From NCBI GenBank assembly GCA_007280315.1, contig QYQC01000149.1, positions 1-26,433 of the forward strand: a DNA stretch of 26,433 nt. The letters run 5' to 3'. Positions 1 through 8,645 of this stretch are shown one piece after another. Origin of the DNA: Betaproteobacteria bacterium (lineage in GTDB: Bacteria; Pseudomonadota; Gammaproteobacteria; Burkholderiales; SG8-39). Within the stretch, counting starts at the first letter, position 1; each line of letters starts with the position of its first letter. The translations under genes were made by a program, and so were the position numbers. Under the pieces are notes generated by a model. The model ran no database searches, had not been told where the DNA came from, and worked only from the letters and a program-made list of their open reading frames with translations.

Positions 1-61
1 CGATAGGTCCGTGCTGCAGATGCAGGCGACCATCAGGGAACCGCGCCGCGCTGGGACCCAT
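1..61 (-). CDS. UPF0280-like protein, N-terminal fragment (runs off the left edge)
   Basis: Only the first 20 codons are in the window, reading MGPSAARFPDGRLHLQHGPI from an ATG at 61-59. The phrase PDGRxHLQHGPI resembles the start of the UPF0280 family (COG2122, distantly related to ApbE), whose biochemical role is not established. The ATG lies only five bases after the TGA of the upstream reductase-like gene, so it looks like the next cistron of the same operon. From memory, UPF0280 genes sit beside 6-hydroxynicotinate-reductase-like genes in other proteobacteria, which supports the call, but the fragment is too short to be certain. Confidence 0.55.
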   Translation of the reverse strand, partial: MGPSAARFPDGRLHLQHGPI

Positions 62-66
62 TGCGC

Positions 67-1551
67 TCAAATCAAATCCTTGGTCAGCGGCCACGGGTTT
101 TCATCGCGCCAGCGCTGATTGACGTAGGCCGATTGTTTCAACACTTCTGCAACGGTCACGACGCGGCCGGCGTAACCTCCCAGCGCCGCATAGCGGTCCA
201 GACGCAGGGTGAATTCGATCGGCGCAACGATGGCCGGCGTCGGTACGTAACCGAAAGAGTTTTCCGGCATACGCGTCACATCGACCATGAAAGTGATGCC
301 GCCGCCCGGCCAGATGTACACCGGCGCGCCGCCGCTGGTGACGCGCGTCAGCGCCGCTTTCACCGACTGCGTCAACCGCACCGGATTTTCCGTGATGCCG
401 GCGCGCAGGCTGCCGCCGGCGCCGGCCATGAACAGCACGGTGCACAGCGCGGGTTCGCAGTTCTCGGCGATGCGCTCCACCACTTTCACGATTGCCTGCG
501 GCATTTTCGCCGGCTGCGGTTTCAGGTCCTGGTCCAGCACGAACCAGGCCGAATGTTCGCCGGTGGTCGAAACCATCAGCAGGCGCATTCCCGGCCACGC
601 AGTCTTGGGATCGATCTTTTCGATGATGGACAGCGGGTCGGTGAGCTTGGTGCCGCCCCAACCCATGCCGGGCTCGGACACCTGGAAATAGCGCCCCGGC
701 GTCGAACGCTTGCCGCGTATTTTTATTCCGGCGGGGCGCATGTCGAGAAATTTCCCCGCCTGGTGTTCGGACAGCACGCCGGTGATGTGATCGTCGACGA
801 CAATCACCTCATCCGCATGGCCGACCCATTGCGGCGCGAAAATGCCGATGGTGGCCGAGCCGCAGCCGACGCGCATGCGCGTCTCGGCGACGCCGTTGAC
901 AATCGGCGCCTTGCCCGCCTGCACCAGCACGCTGGAACCGCCGTCTATCGCCAGTTCCACAGCCTCCTTGTTGCACAGCTTCAACAGCGAATCGCAGGTG
1001 ACACGACCTTGTTTTTTGCCGCCTCCGGTCAGATGGTGCACGCCGCCGATGGAGAGCATCTGCGATCCGTATTCGGCCGTGGTCACATGACCGATCTGTT
1101 CGCCGTCCACGCGCACCGGCGCCTGCTCCGGTCCGAGGTAGCGGTCGGTATCGATTTTCAGTTTTACGCCGCAGTAGCTGAATATGCCTTCGGTGATCAC
1201 GGTGACCATGTCCACGCCCTCGACCTGGGAGGACACGATGAAGGGCGCGGGTTTGTAATCAGGATAGGTGGTGGTGGCGCCGACGCCGGTAACAAATATC
1301 GGCGAATCCGGAACAAGGCTGCCGTCCCACGCCTGGTCCAAGAATTTCACCAACTTGACATCGGGTCTTTGCGTGATCACCAGCGGATCGACCCGGGTGA
1401 GTCTGCCCTCGACGTTGGTATAGCGGTCGCAGGCGCCGAAGTCGTTCGGTTTCACCAGGCACAGCACCGGGCACGCGTCGCAACGTATGCCTTTCGCGTC
1501 TTTTGCCCTGGGCTCGGGGACTACTTCGCCGTCATAGGTGTCTTCGCGCAT
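67..1551 (-). CDS. 6-hydroxynicotinate reductase-like iron-sulfur protein
   Basis: A 494-residue, apparently soluble protein with no signal peptide. Near the N-terminus Cys24, Cys27, Cys31 and Cys41 form a CxxCxxxC-x9-C set (RCDACPVLC, then GACDRY) suited to an Fe-S cluster. Further Cys occur in SYCGVK, RVGCGSA and NCEPALC. I recognise the overall sequence as the family annotated 6-hydroxynicotinate reductase, the ferredoxin-dependent enzyme that reduces 6-hydroxynicotinate to 6-oxo-tetrahydronicotinate in Eubacterium barkeri. The proteobacterial members are mostly untested, so the substrate is an inference. The chosen ATG (1551-1549) overlaps the TGA of the upstream molybdenum hydroxylase gene by one base (TGATG). 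A longer in-frame start at 1740 would lie wholly inside that gene and gives low-complexity Arg/Pro-rich sequence, so it was rejected. The neighbourhood (FAD subunit, Fe-S/Mo subunit) suits a hydroxylation-then-reduction pathway for an N-heteroaromatic ring. Confidence 0.7.
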   Translation of the reverse strand: MREDTYDGEVVPEPRAKDAKGIRCDACPVLCLVKPNDFGACDRYTNVEGRLTRVDPLVITQRPDVKLVKFLDQAWDGSLVPDSPIFVTGVGATTTYPDYKPAPFIVSSQVEGVDMVTVITEGIFSYCGVKLKIDTDRYLGPEQAPVRVDGEQIGHVTTAEYGSQMLSIGGVHHLTGGGKKQGRVTCDSLLKLCNKEAVELAIDGGSSVLVQAGKAPIVNGVAETRMRVGCGSATIGIFAPQWVGHADEVIVVDDHITGVLSEHQAGKFLDMRPAGIKIRGKRSTPGRYFQVSEPGMGWGGTKLTDPLSIIEKIDPKTAWPGMRLLMVSTTGEHSAWFVLDQDLKPQPAKMPQAIVKVVERIAENCEPALCTVLFMAGAGGSLRAGITENPVRLTQSVKAALTRVTSGGAPVYIWPGGGITFMVDVTRMPENSFGYVPTPAIVAPIEFTLRLDRYAALGGYAGRVVTVAEVLKQSAYVNQRWRDENPWPLTKDLI

Positions 1552-4307
1552 CAGCGGGTCTCCGTCGGTTTCAACGCCGCGCGCAGGCGGTGCGGCAGCA
1601 CCGGCACCTGGCGCATGCGCACACCGGTGGCGTGGTGGATCGCGCCCAGTATCGCCGGCGCGGTCGGGATCAACCCCGGCTCGCCCACGCCTTTCGCGCC
1701 CGAGGGACCGAGGGGCTCGGGATCCTCGATCAGAATGCATTTCATGCTCGGCATGTCGCCTATGGTCGGTATCAAATAATCGTGCAGATTCTCGGTTCTT
1801 CCCGGGTGATATTCTTCCATCAGCGCCAGGCCCAGTCCCTGCATGATGCCGCCCTGGATCTGCCCCTCGACCTGAATCGGATTGATCGCCTTGCCCACAT
1901 CGTGGGCGGCGACGATATCGAGCACTTTCACGGTGCCGAAATCGCAGTCCACCTCGACCAGCGCCAGTTGCGCGGCGAACGCATAGGTTGCATAGGGCAC
2001 GCCCTGGCCGTTCGCATCCTGCGGGCTGGTCGGTGGATCGAATGTGCCCTCGCCGCGCAGCGCGTCGGTTCCGTGGCGTGATGGCAACCAGGCGAGATCG
2101 TACTGGTGTTCACCCTGCGCGTCCGTCGCCTTGACCACGCTGCCCTCCAGGCGCAGCGCCGCATCGGCGGAAGCCTCCAGCAGCGAGAGCAGTTTCGCGC
2201 GCAAATCGCGTCCGGCAAGCTCGACCGCCTTGCCCGAAACGAAGGTCTGGCGCGATGCCGAGGTCTTGCCGGCATCCGCGGTGAGATCGGTATCGCCCAT
2301 GACGATGTTGAACTGTTGCAGCGGCAGGCCGAGCGCGTCGGCCGCGATCTGGGTAAGGATTGTGTTCGATCCCTGGCCGATATCGACCGCGCCGTTGTAC
2401 AGCGTCAGTACGCCCTTGCTGGAGAGGCCGATGCGCATGGTCGACGGGTTGGAAAGGGCCGTGTTGCCGATGCCATACCACATGCAGCCGATGCCGACGC
2501 CGCGCCGTCTGGCGCCCGAGGATTTGTTGAACGCGGCGCACGCGGCGAGCGCCGCGTCCCAATGCGGCTGCAAAGCATCCAGGCACTGCACCAGTCCGGC
2601 CGAATGCGCGAGCACCTGGCCGGTGGCCGTGGCGTCGCCCGCCTTGAGCGCGTTGATGCGGCGGAACGCGAGCCGGTCCATTCCCAGCTTGTCTGCCAGT
2701 TCGTCCATCATCGCTTCGTGTGCGATCGCGCCCTGCGGCACGCCGAAGCCGCGAAATGCGCCGGACGGATGGCAATGCGTGAAAAATGCGCGGCCGCGCG
2801 CACTGACATGCGGCACGAAGTAGGGGCCGCTGGCGTGAATCGGCACGCGCGTGGCCACGGTCGGACCCCAGCTCGCGTAGGCGCCGGTGTCGAAATCGGC
2901 CTCGGTTTCGACGGCAAGCAGCCTGCCCTTTGCATCGCAGCCGGATTTGATGCGGATGCGCGACGGATGGCGCTTGGTGCTGGCGGCCATGCTCTCCGGC
3001 CGAGTGTAGACGCAGGCGACCGGCTGGTCGAGCAGCCATGCGGCGACGCCGACCAGCGGCTGCACCGACAGGTCGAGTTTGCCGCCGAAACCGCCGCCAC
3101 AGGCCGTGGGCACGATACGGATCTGTTCGCGCGCAAGTTTCATCACCAGCGCCATTTCGTCGCGGTCCATGTAAGGCGTCTGGGTGGTAACGTGAATTTC
3201 CAGGCGATCGCCGATGCGCCGCGCCCAGCCCGCTTCGGGCTCGATATAGGCATGCTCGACGAAACCGGTTTCGAACGCGGCCTCGGCAACTGCGGCACAT
3301 CCTGCAAAGGCAGCCGCGGCGTCGCCTTTCCTGACCCAGCCGTCGAGCAGCAGATTGCCCGGCTTGTCCGCCTGCACCAGCGGCGCACCCGGCGCCGCTG
3401 CCGCGGCGATGCCCATCACCGGCGGCAATTTGCGATAGCGGATCGGCAGTTCGGCAACGCCTACCGACTCGACTGCATCGCGCGTGCCGACCAGGGCGAG
3501 TACGGCCTCGCCACGAAACCGCACTAATCCATCGGCCAGCACCGGCTGGTCCTTGATATGCGGATAAATGCCGAAGCCGTTGCTGGGCACATCGCGCGCG
3601 CAGAGCACACGCTCGATGCCAGGATGCGCTGCGGCGAACGCGGCGAGGTCGCCGACTTCGAATGCGGCGTGATGGTGCGGCGAGCGCACGACGCGCAACC
3701 ACAATGCGTCGGCAGGGATGCCGTCGGCGCCGTAGCGTTCTTCGCCAGTAAGTTTTGCTATGCCGTCGACCTTGGGCACGCGCGCGCCGACGGCGGCGCC
3801 AGCCGTGGGCAGGGGCGCCTGTTCAGCGCACGCAACGTCGAGAATCGCTTCGATGATTTTCTGGTAGCCGGTGCAGCGGCAGAGCACGCCGCCGAGCGCG
3901 TCCTTCACTTCCTCGGCATTGGGGCGAGCGTTGCGCGAGAGCAGATCGGCTGCCGCGATCAGCATGCCCGGCGTGCAGATGCCGCACTGCGCCGCGCCGT
4001 GTTGGTGAAACGCGCGCTGCAGGCCGGATAGCGTGCCGGCATCGGACAGACCTTCCACCGTCGTCACCGAGCGTCCGCCGACCTGCGCCACGGCAGTGAG
4101 ACAGGAGCACACCTGCCTGCCGTCGATCAGCACGGTGCAGGCGCCGCAGTCGCCGGCGTTGCAGCCGATCTTGGTGCCGGTGAGGCCGAGATCGTCGCGC
4201 AGCACGTCGGCGAGCCGTTTTGCCGGGCTGCCCGAGTACTCGCGCGCCACACCGTTGACGACGAAGCGCACGGTCTGTGCGTCGACCTGCGCCCGCGGCG
4301 CGTTCAT
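1551..4307 (-). CDS. Xanthine dehydrogenase-family hydroxylase, fused [2Fe-2S] and molybdopterin subunits
   Basis: A 918-residue fusion of what are usually two polypeptides. Residues about 10-165 form the small subunit. The plant-type [2Fe-2S] ligands are Cys49, Cys54, Cys57 and Cys69 (GCNAGDCGAC, CSC), and the second cluster uses Cys108, Cys111, Cys143 and Cys145 (CGIC, CRCTGYQ). From about residue 175 the Moco domain begins (VPKVDGIAKLTGEERYGAD). It contains CGGGFGGK (403-410), AFRGFG (517-522) and GVGEPGL with the probable catalytic Glu at about 876, all hallmarks of the family. The enzyme should insert water-derived oxygen into an aromatic heterocycle or aldehyde, passing electrons through the Fe-S centres to FAD. 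The FAD subunit is the gene just upstream, overlapping by ATGA (4304-4307). The downstream reductase-like gene overlaps at TGATG (1551). The overlaps imply translational coupling. The substrate cannot be read from the sequence; nicotinate or a related heterocycle is a guess from the neighbour. Confidence 0.9.
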   Translation of the reverse strand: MNAPRAQVDAQTVRFVVNGVAREYSGSPAKRLADVLRDDLGLTGTKIGCNAGDCGACTVLIDGRQVCSCLTAVAQVGGRSVTTVEGLSDAGTLSGLQRAFHQHGAAQCGICTPGMLIAAADLLSRNARPNAEEVKDALGGVLCRCTGYQKIIEAILDVACAEQAPLPTAGAAVGARVPKVDGIAKLTGEERYGADGIPADALWLRVVRSPHHHAAFEVGDLAAFAAAHPGIERVLCARDVPSNGFGIYPHIKDQPVLADGLVRFRGEAVLALVGTRDAVESVGVAELPIRYRKLPPVMGIAAAAAPGAPLVQADKPGNLLLDGWVRKGDAAAAFAGCAAVAEAAFETGFVEHAYIEPEAGWARRIGDRLEIHVTTQTPYMDRDEMALVMKLAREQIRIVPTACGGGFGGKLDLSVQPLVGVAAWLLDQPVACVYTRPESMAASTKRHPSRIRIKSGCDAKGRLLAVETEADFDTGAYASWGPTVATRVPIHASGPYFVPHVSARGRAFFTHCHPSGAFRGFGVPQGAIAHEAMMDELADKLGMDRLAFRRINALKAGDATATGQVLAHSAGLVQCLDALQPHWDAALAACAAFNKSSGARRRGVGIGCMWYGIGNTALSNPSTMRIGLSSKGVLTLYNGAVDIGQGSNTILTQIAADALGLPLQQFNIVMGDTDLTADAGKTSASRQTFVSGKAVELAGRDLRAKLLSLLEASADAALRLEGSVVKATDAQGEHQYDLAWLPSRHGTDALRGEGTFDPPTSPQDANGQGVPYATYAFAAQLALVEVDCDFGTVKVLDIVAAHDVGKAINPIQVEGQIQGGIMQGLGLALMEEYHPGRTENLHDYLIPTIGDMPSMKCILIEDPEPLGPSGAKGVGEPGLIPTAPAILGAIHHATGVRMRQVPVLPHRLRAALKPTETR

Positions 4308-5143
4308 GCGACTTCTCCCAACTCTTTCAGCACGCGGCGCACCAGCGCAAGACCCGCATCCAGCCTGTATTCCCGGCTGGCGCGCACATCGTCGATCGGC
4401 GCCAGCGCCGCCAGATGGTCGGCCTTTGCATGATCGCCCAGCGTCGCGTCGCAGGCCTGACCGATCAGCGCGGTTTCAAGCAGCGGCAGGCGCTGCGCCA
4501 CAGCGGAGGCGGCGCCGAGCGCGACCCGCGCGCCACGCACGCGGCCCGCGTCGACTTCCAGCGTGGCCGCGACCATGACGATACTGACCACCAGGTACTT
4601 GCGCGCGCCCAGCTTGACGAAGCGGCTGCGCGCGGCATGCTCGGGCTTGGGTATCAGAATGGCGGTCAGCAACTGATCCGGTCGCAGCAGGGTCTTGCGG
4701 TTGCCGAGAATGAATTCGGCAAGCGCGACGTTGGTAATGTTTTTGGCGTCGGCGATTTCGACACGTGCATCCAACGCCAGCAGCGGCGGCACGCCGTCGG
4801 CGGCAGGCGACGCGTTGCAAAGATTGCCGGCGATGGTGCCCGCATTCTGGATCTGCACGCCGCCGATTTCGCGCGCGGCGAGTTTCAGCCCGTCGAACAG
4901 CGGCGGTAACCGCGCCGACAACAGATCGCTCCAGGTGGTCGTGGCGCCGATGCGCCAATGACCCGCGTCTTCGCCGATTTCACGCAGCGCCGCGATGGCG
5001 CTGATATCGAGGATGTCCTCGGTTAGCGGCTGTCCGACCCTCGATGGATAGAAGTCGGTGCCGCCGGCGAGTATGGTCAGATTGCGTTGCGCCAGCGCGG
5101 CAACTGCCTCGGACTGGCTGGTAGGGCGAAGGTAGGCGGCCAC
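4304..5143 (-). CDS. FAD-binding subunit of the molybdenum hydroxylase (CoxM/XdhB type)
   Basis: 279 residues, close to the usual size for the separate FAD subunit of xanthine dehydrogenase-family enzymes. Two FAD-contact motifs are visible: ILAGGTDFYP (AGGTD at 26-30) and NAGTIAGNLCNASPAAD (from residue 100). It should accept electrons from the fused Fe-S/Mo partner encoded directly downstream and pass them to an external acceptor. No Cys-rich insertion for an extra [4Fe-4S] cluster is seen. The start is a GTG at 5143-5141, preceded at about seven bases by GAGG in CGAGGTTACCGC. It is the first gene of this minus-strand operon. The 236-bp gap to the divergent MFS gene contains a threefold GACATCA repeat that may be an operator. 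Confidence 0.88.
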   Translation of the reverse strand: MAAYLRPTSQSEAVAALAQRNLTILAGGTDFYPSRVGQPLTEDILDISAIAALREIGEDAGHWRIGATTTWSDLLSARLPPLFDGLKLAAREIGGVQIQNAGTIAGNLCNASPAADGVPPLLALDARVEIADAKNITNVALAEFILGNRKTLLRPDQLLTAILIPKPEHAARSRFVKLGARKYLVVSIVMVAATLEVDAGRVRGARVALGAASAVAQRLPLLETALIGQACDATLGDHAKADHLAALAPIDDVRASREYRLDAGLALVRRVLKELGEVA

Positions 5144-5204
5144 GCGGTAACCTCGATTGGACTCCGGGCAAATTTATCACACCCGGCAGTGGTCTGCGCA
5201 GCTC

Positions 5205-5258
5205 GACATCACGCGATCCGCGCTCCAGCGGACATCACCTGCGGTCCCGCGGACATCA
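5205..5258. repeat. Three direct copies of GACATCA in the divergent promoter region
   Basis: GACATCAC occurs at 5205-5212 and 5231-5238, and GACATCA at 5252-5258. The last two share the longer core GCGGACATCA. Start-to-start distances are 26 and 21 bp. All are in the same orientation, in the gap between the Mo-hydroxylase operon and the MFS gene. The arrangement suits a transcription factor binding several adjacent sites, but no regulator gene is next to it and the function is inferred. Confidence 0.4.
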
Positions 5259-5347
5259 ATTGTGCGCGGCGTATCCCGGGTGCTTCCTGCGCGGGAACTC
5301 ATGCGCTCGCTCCAAATAGGGCAAAATCCGGGACCAGTCAAAAAATT

Positions 5348-5362
5348 CCGCCCACAAGGCGG
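5348..5362 (-). other. Small hairpin just upstream of the MFS gene
   Basis: CCGCC (5348-5352), a five-base loop and GGCGG (5358-5362) can pair. On the minus strand the stem is followed by AATTTTTT, the shape of a weak intrinsic terminator pointing toward the Mo-hydroxylase operon. On the plus strand it lies 17 bases before the MFS ATG and could affect its translation. The stem is only 5 bp, so this is tentative. Confidence 0.25.
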
Positions 5363-5379
5363 CTAATGGATCAGCAGTC

Positions 5380-6696
5380 ATGCAATCGGACACACAAGTT
5401 AGCGCAGCGGCGGCAAACCCTGGCCGGCGCACCGGGCTGTTGCACAACCGGGTCTTTCTCAGGTTGTGGGGATCGTTCACGATCACACATTTCGGTGAAC
5501 AGATTACGTCGCTGGCCCTGCCGCTGACGGCAGCGCTGGTTCTGAAAGCCACGCCGATCCAGATGGGCGTGTTGATCGCGCTCGAGGCCTTGCCGTTTAC
5601 CCTGTTCGGATTGTTCGCCGGCGTGATTGTGGACCGCTACCGCAAACTGCCGATCATGGTCTGGGCCGATTGCGGACGCGGACTCGTTTTGCTCCTGGTT
5701 CCGGCCTGTGCCTGGCTGGGCTGGCTCAGCATGCCGGTACTGTACGTTGTTGGATTCCTCGTAGGCGTCGGCGGCGTACTCGGCTGGCCGGCATATCAGG
5801 TGTTCCTGACCGAGCGCGTAGGGCGCGGCAATCTGGTCGAGGCCAACGCCAAGATGGCGGTGTCGGATTCTGCCTCGCAGCTGGTGGGGCCGGGCGTCGC
5901 CGGGGCGCTGGTGCAATGGCTGACGGCACCGTTCGCCATTCTCGCCGACGGCATTGCGTTCTTCTGTTCGGCGCTGCTGTTGCGCAGCATCGGACCGGCT
6001 GCGAGCGATGCGCCCAAACACACTGGCGAACATGTCTGGGCCGACATTCGCGAGGGGCTGCAGGCGATTTGGCAAAATCGCATCCTGCGCTCGCTCGCCT
6101 GGGCGCTGGCTGCGTGGCAGATCTTCCGCTTCGCCTATCTGGCCGTGGTTGTGCTGTTCGCCACGCGTACGCTCGGATTCTCGCCCGCGCTGATCGGCGT
6201 GGTGTTCATGACCGCCGGCATTGGATCGCTCGCCGCGGCCTGGGCGGTTGCGCCGCTCAACCGGCGCTATGGTGTTGGGCCGACGATGCTGGCGGGCATG
6301 CTCGGCTCGGGTATCGGCTGGACGGTGATCGGCCTGGCGGCAGGACCGTGGCTCACAGCGGCGCTGATTTTCGGACTGGGATTGTTTCTGCTCGATTTGA
6401 GCGCCATGGTGTTCTTCATCAACTACCTGGTGCTGCGGCAGTCGGTGACGCACGACCGGCTGCTGGGCCGGGTGACGGCGACCATGATCTGTCTGACCGT
6501 TTCCACCGCGCCGTTCGGCGGTGTTGCCGGCGGCTGGATCGCCGAGCACGCCGGACTGCGCGCGACCGTATTGCTCGCCGGGCTTGGCGCAATAGCGCTC
6601 GCGCCTCTGGTGGCATGGCTGTCGCCGCTGGCGCAGTTGCGCTCGATCTCCGAGCTTGGGCAGGATCAATTGCAACCTGGCGTTAATCAACCCTGA
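5380..6696 (+). CDS. MFS transporter, EntS-like (MFS_3 type) exporter
   Basis: A 438-residue integral membrane protein with about twelve hydrophobic segments, starting after a short polar N-terminus (LLHNRVFLRLWGSF). The loop FGLFAGVIVDRYRKLP between the second and third segments matches the MFS motif A pattern (GxxxDRxxR/K). The opening FLRLWGSFTITHFGEQITSLALPL is typical of the EntS/MFS_3 group, which exports small molecules such as siderophores or drugs. The substrate here is unknown. No ideal Shine-Dalgarno precedes the ATG at 5380; an AAGGCGG sits 17 bases away, partly inside a hairpin. The next gene begins 20 bases after the stop, so the two are probably cotranscribed. Confidence 0.85.
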   Translation: MQSDTQVSAAAANPGRRTGLLHNRVFLRLWGSFTITHFGEQITSLALPLTAALVLKATPIQMGVLIALEALPFTLFGLFAGVIVDRYRKLPIMVWADCGRGLVLLLVPACAWLGWLSMPVLYVVGFLVGVGGVLGWPAYQVFLTERVGRGNLVEANAKMAVSDSASQLVGPGVAGALVQWLTAPFAILADGIAFFCSALLLRSIGPAASDAPKHTGEHVWADIREGLQAIWQNRILRSLAWALAAWQIFRFAYLAVVVLFATRTLGFSPALIGVVFMTAGIGSLAAAWAVAPLNRRYGVGPTMLAGMLGSGIGWTVIGLAAGPWLTAALIFGLGLFLLDLSAMVFFINYLVLRQSVTHDRLLGRVTATMICLTVSTAPFGGVAGGWIAEHAGLRATVLLAGLGAIALAPLVAWLSPLAQLRSISELGQDQLQPGVNQP

Positions 6697-6716
6697 ATGA
6701 CAACGGAGGAAACCTG

Positions 6717-8645
6717 GTGACCTACAACGTCGAACAACACATCGCGCTCAGCCGCGTATCCGAGGTTGCGGCCTCGCCCTGCGGCACCTGGCTTGCAGTG
6801 GCGGTGCAGCGCCTCGATCGCGACGGCGCCAAATACACGAGCGACATCTGGAAGCTGCCTGTGGACGGAAGCGCGGCGACGCAACTTACGCGCGGCGAAT
6901 GCAAGGACGGTTCACCCGGTTTTCGCCACGACGGCGCGCTTGCCTTTCTGTCCAATCGCCAGCCGAACGAAATCAAACCCGATGAAGAAGCCGAAAAGCG
7001 CATGCAGGTTTGGATCCTGCCCGGCGATGGCGGCGAGCCGAAGCAACTGACCGATGAGCCGCTGGGCGTGGATGCGTTCCGCTTCGCCAGACGCGCGCCG
7101 CGCCTGGTTCTGTTTGCGCCGGTGATTCCGGGCGTGGCGCAGGAACTGCAGCGCGAAACCTCATCCAAGCGGTCCAAGAACGGTCCCAGCGCACGTCGCT
7201 TCAAGTCGCAGCCGGTACGCCACTGGGACCATTGGCTGCACGACAACCACGATCTGCCGAACACCCATCTCATTGCCTGCGACGCCGCCGGAGGAAACCG
7301 CGTCGATCTCACACCCGAGGCGAAGGCCGAGTTCGCGATCGAGCCGGCGCTGGACGTTTCCGCCGACGGCAGATGGGTGGTGGCAACGCGACAGAGCCCG
7401 GGCAGGGATCGCGAACTGGACACAACCCTGCTCCTGATCGATATCGAATCCAAATCAAGCCGCATCCTCGGCGCGGCCGACGCCGTGACGTTCGAACCGC
7501 CGGTGTTCTCTCCCGATGGCCGCACTATCGCGGCGGTGCGCCTGACGCGCAGCCCGACCACCGTGATCAGACCGTTGTTGACGCTGTTCGATGTCGCCGG
7601 TGGCGAAATGCGCCGGCTCGGCGCGCAATGGGATCGCTGGCCGAATCAAGTGCTGTGGAGCGCGGACGGCCGGCGCATGTACTTCAGCACCGACGATGCG
7701 GGTCACACGCCGGTGTTCGCCATCGATGCGGCAGACGGAAGCGTCGAACGCATCACCTCGCGCGCTTGCGGTGGCGTGCATTCGAATCTGGAACTGCTGG
7801 CCGATGGCCGCATCGCCGGCATACGTTCGACCCTGCTCGATGCGCCGGAATGCTTTGTCGTCCAGGCGCAGCCGGATTCGACACCGTCGGCGCTGGCGCG
7901 CCTGTGCGCTTTCGCCGGCGCCCACGACTGGGCCGAGGTCGAGAGCTTCAGCGTCGCATCGACCGATGGCGTGCCAATCCAGAGTTTTCTGGTCAAACCC
8001 AAGGGCAGGGCGGCGAAGGACTCTGGACCATTGCCGCTGGTGCTGTGGATACACGGCGGGCCGATAGGCATGGACCAGGACGGCTGGCACTGGCGCTGGA
8101 ACCCGCTGCTGTTGGCGGCGCAGGGTTACGCGGTGCTGCTCCCCAATCCGCGCGGCTCGACCGGCTTCGGCCAGGAATTCATCCAGGGCATCTGGGGCAA
8201 TGTGTGGGGTGACCAGTGCTACAAAGACCTGATGGCGGTCACCGACGCAGTCGTGGCGCGCCCCGACATCGACGCCGCGCGCAGCATGGCCATGGGCGGC
8301 TCGTTCGGCGGTTACATGACCAACTGGATCGGCACCCAAACCGCGCGCTTCGACTGCCTGATCACCCACGCGAGCGTCGCCACCATGGCGCAGTTCACCG
8401 GCACCACCGACCATCCGGCCTGGTGGTACCTGGAGATGGGCGGCGAGAATCCCTACGCCGACATGGAGCGCTTCGACCGCTACGCGCCGATACGCTACGT
8501 CAAGGACTGGAAGTCGCCGGTGCTGATCATCCATGGCGAGCGCGACTATCGCTGCCCGATCAACGAGGGGCTCAATCTGTTCGAGGCGCTGCAGTACCAT
8601 GGCGTGGACAGCGAACTGCTCGTTTTCCCGGACGAAAACCACTAG
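6717..8645 (+). CDS. S9-family peptidase (prolyl oligopeptidase/acylaminoacyl-peptidase type), truncated by an amber codon
   Basis: A 642-residue protein with no signal peptide: a beta-propeller-like N-terminal part (about 1-390, with repeats such as VSADGRW, FSPDGRT and WSADGRR) and a C-terminal alpha/beta hydrolase. Catalytic residues are Ser529 (GGSFGGY), Asp610 (HGERDYRCP) and His642 (FPDENH). The GTG start follows a strong GGAGGAAA (6716 and leftward). The coding frame ends in TAG (8643-8645) immediately after the catalytic His, where this family normally has Trp (DENHW, TGG). Beyond it the same frame reads ILKPRNVVAWYQAVIEFTAR and then HLGR before TAA at 8718-8720, the usual C-terminal helix. 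Intact length would be 667. The gene is therefore either a recent nonsense mutant, read through, or a sequence error. It would remove short peptides from N-termini or cleave after Pro; exact specificity is unknown. Confidence 0.88.
   Translation: MTYNVEQHIALSRVSEVAASPCGTWLAVAVQRLDRDGAKYTSDIWKLPVDGSAATQLTRGECKDGSPGFRHDGALAFLSNRQPNEIKPDEEAEKRMQVWILPGDGGEPKQLTDEPLGVDAFRFARRAPRLVLFAPVIPGVAQELQRETSSKRSKNGPSARRFKSQPVRHWDHWLHDNHDLPNTHLIACDAAGGNRVDLTPEAKAEFAIEPALDVSADGRWVVATRQSPGRDRELDTTLLLIDIESKSSRILGAADAVTFEPPVFSPDGRTIAAVRLTRSPTTVIRPLLTLFDVAGGEMRRLGAQWDRWPNQVLWSADGRRMYFSTDDAGHTPVFAIDAADGSVERITSRACGGVHSNLELLADGRIAGIRSTLLDAPECFVVQAQPDSTPSALARLCAFAGAHDWAEVESFSVASTDGVPIQSFLVKPKGRAAKDSGPLPLVLWIHGGPIGMDQDGWHWRWNPLLLAAQGYAVLLPNPRGSTGFGQEFIQGIWGNVWGDQCYKDLMAVTDAVVARPDIDAARSMAMGGSFGGYMTNWIGTQTARFDCLITHASVATMAQFTGTTDHPAWWYLEMGGENPYADMERFDRYAPIRYVKDWKSPVLIIHGERDYRCPINEGLNLFEALQYHGVDSELLVFPDENH

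Noticed and set aside
61..1779. A 572-codon plus-strand open frame opposite the reductase-like gene
   Set aside because: Composition is Arg/His/Ala-rich and shows no family features; the minus strand has conserved Cys motifs and coupled overlaps.
6697..6720. A seven-codon mini-ORF (MTTEETW) overlapping the GTG of the S9 peptidase gene
   Set aside because: It contains the ribosome binding site of the S9 gene itself and has no site of its own; most likely chance, though a leader effect cannot be excluded.
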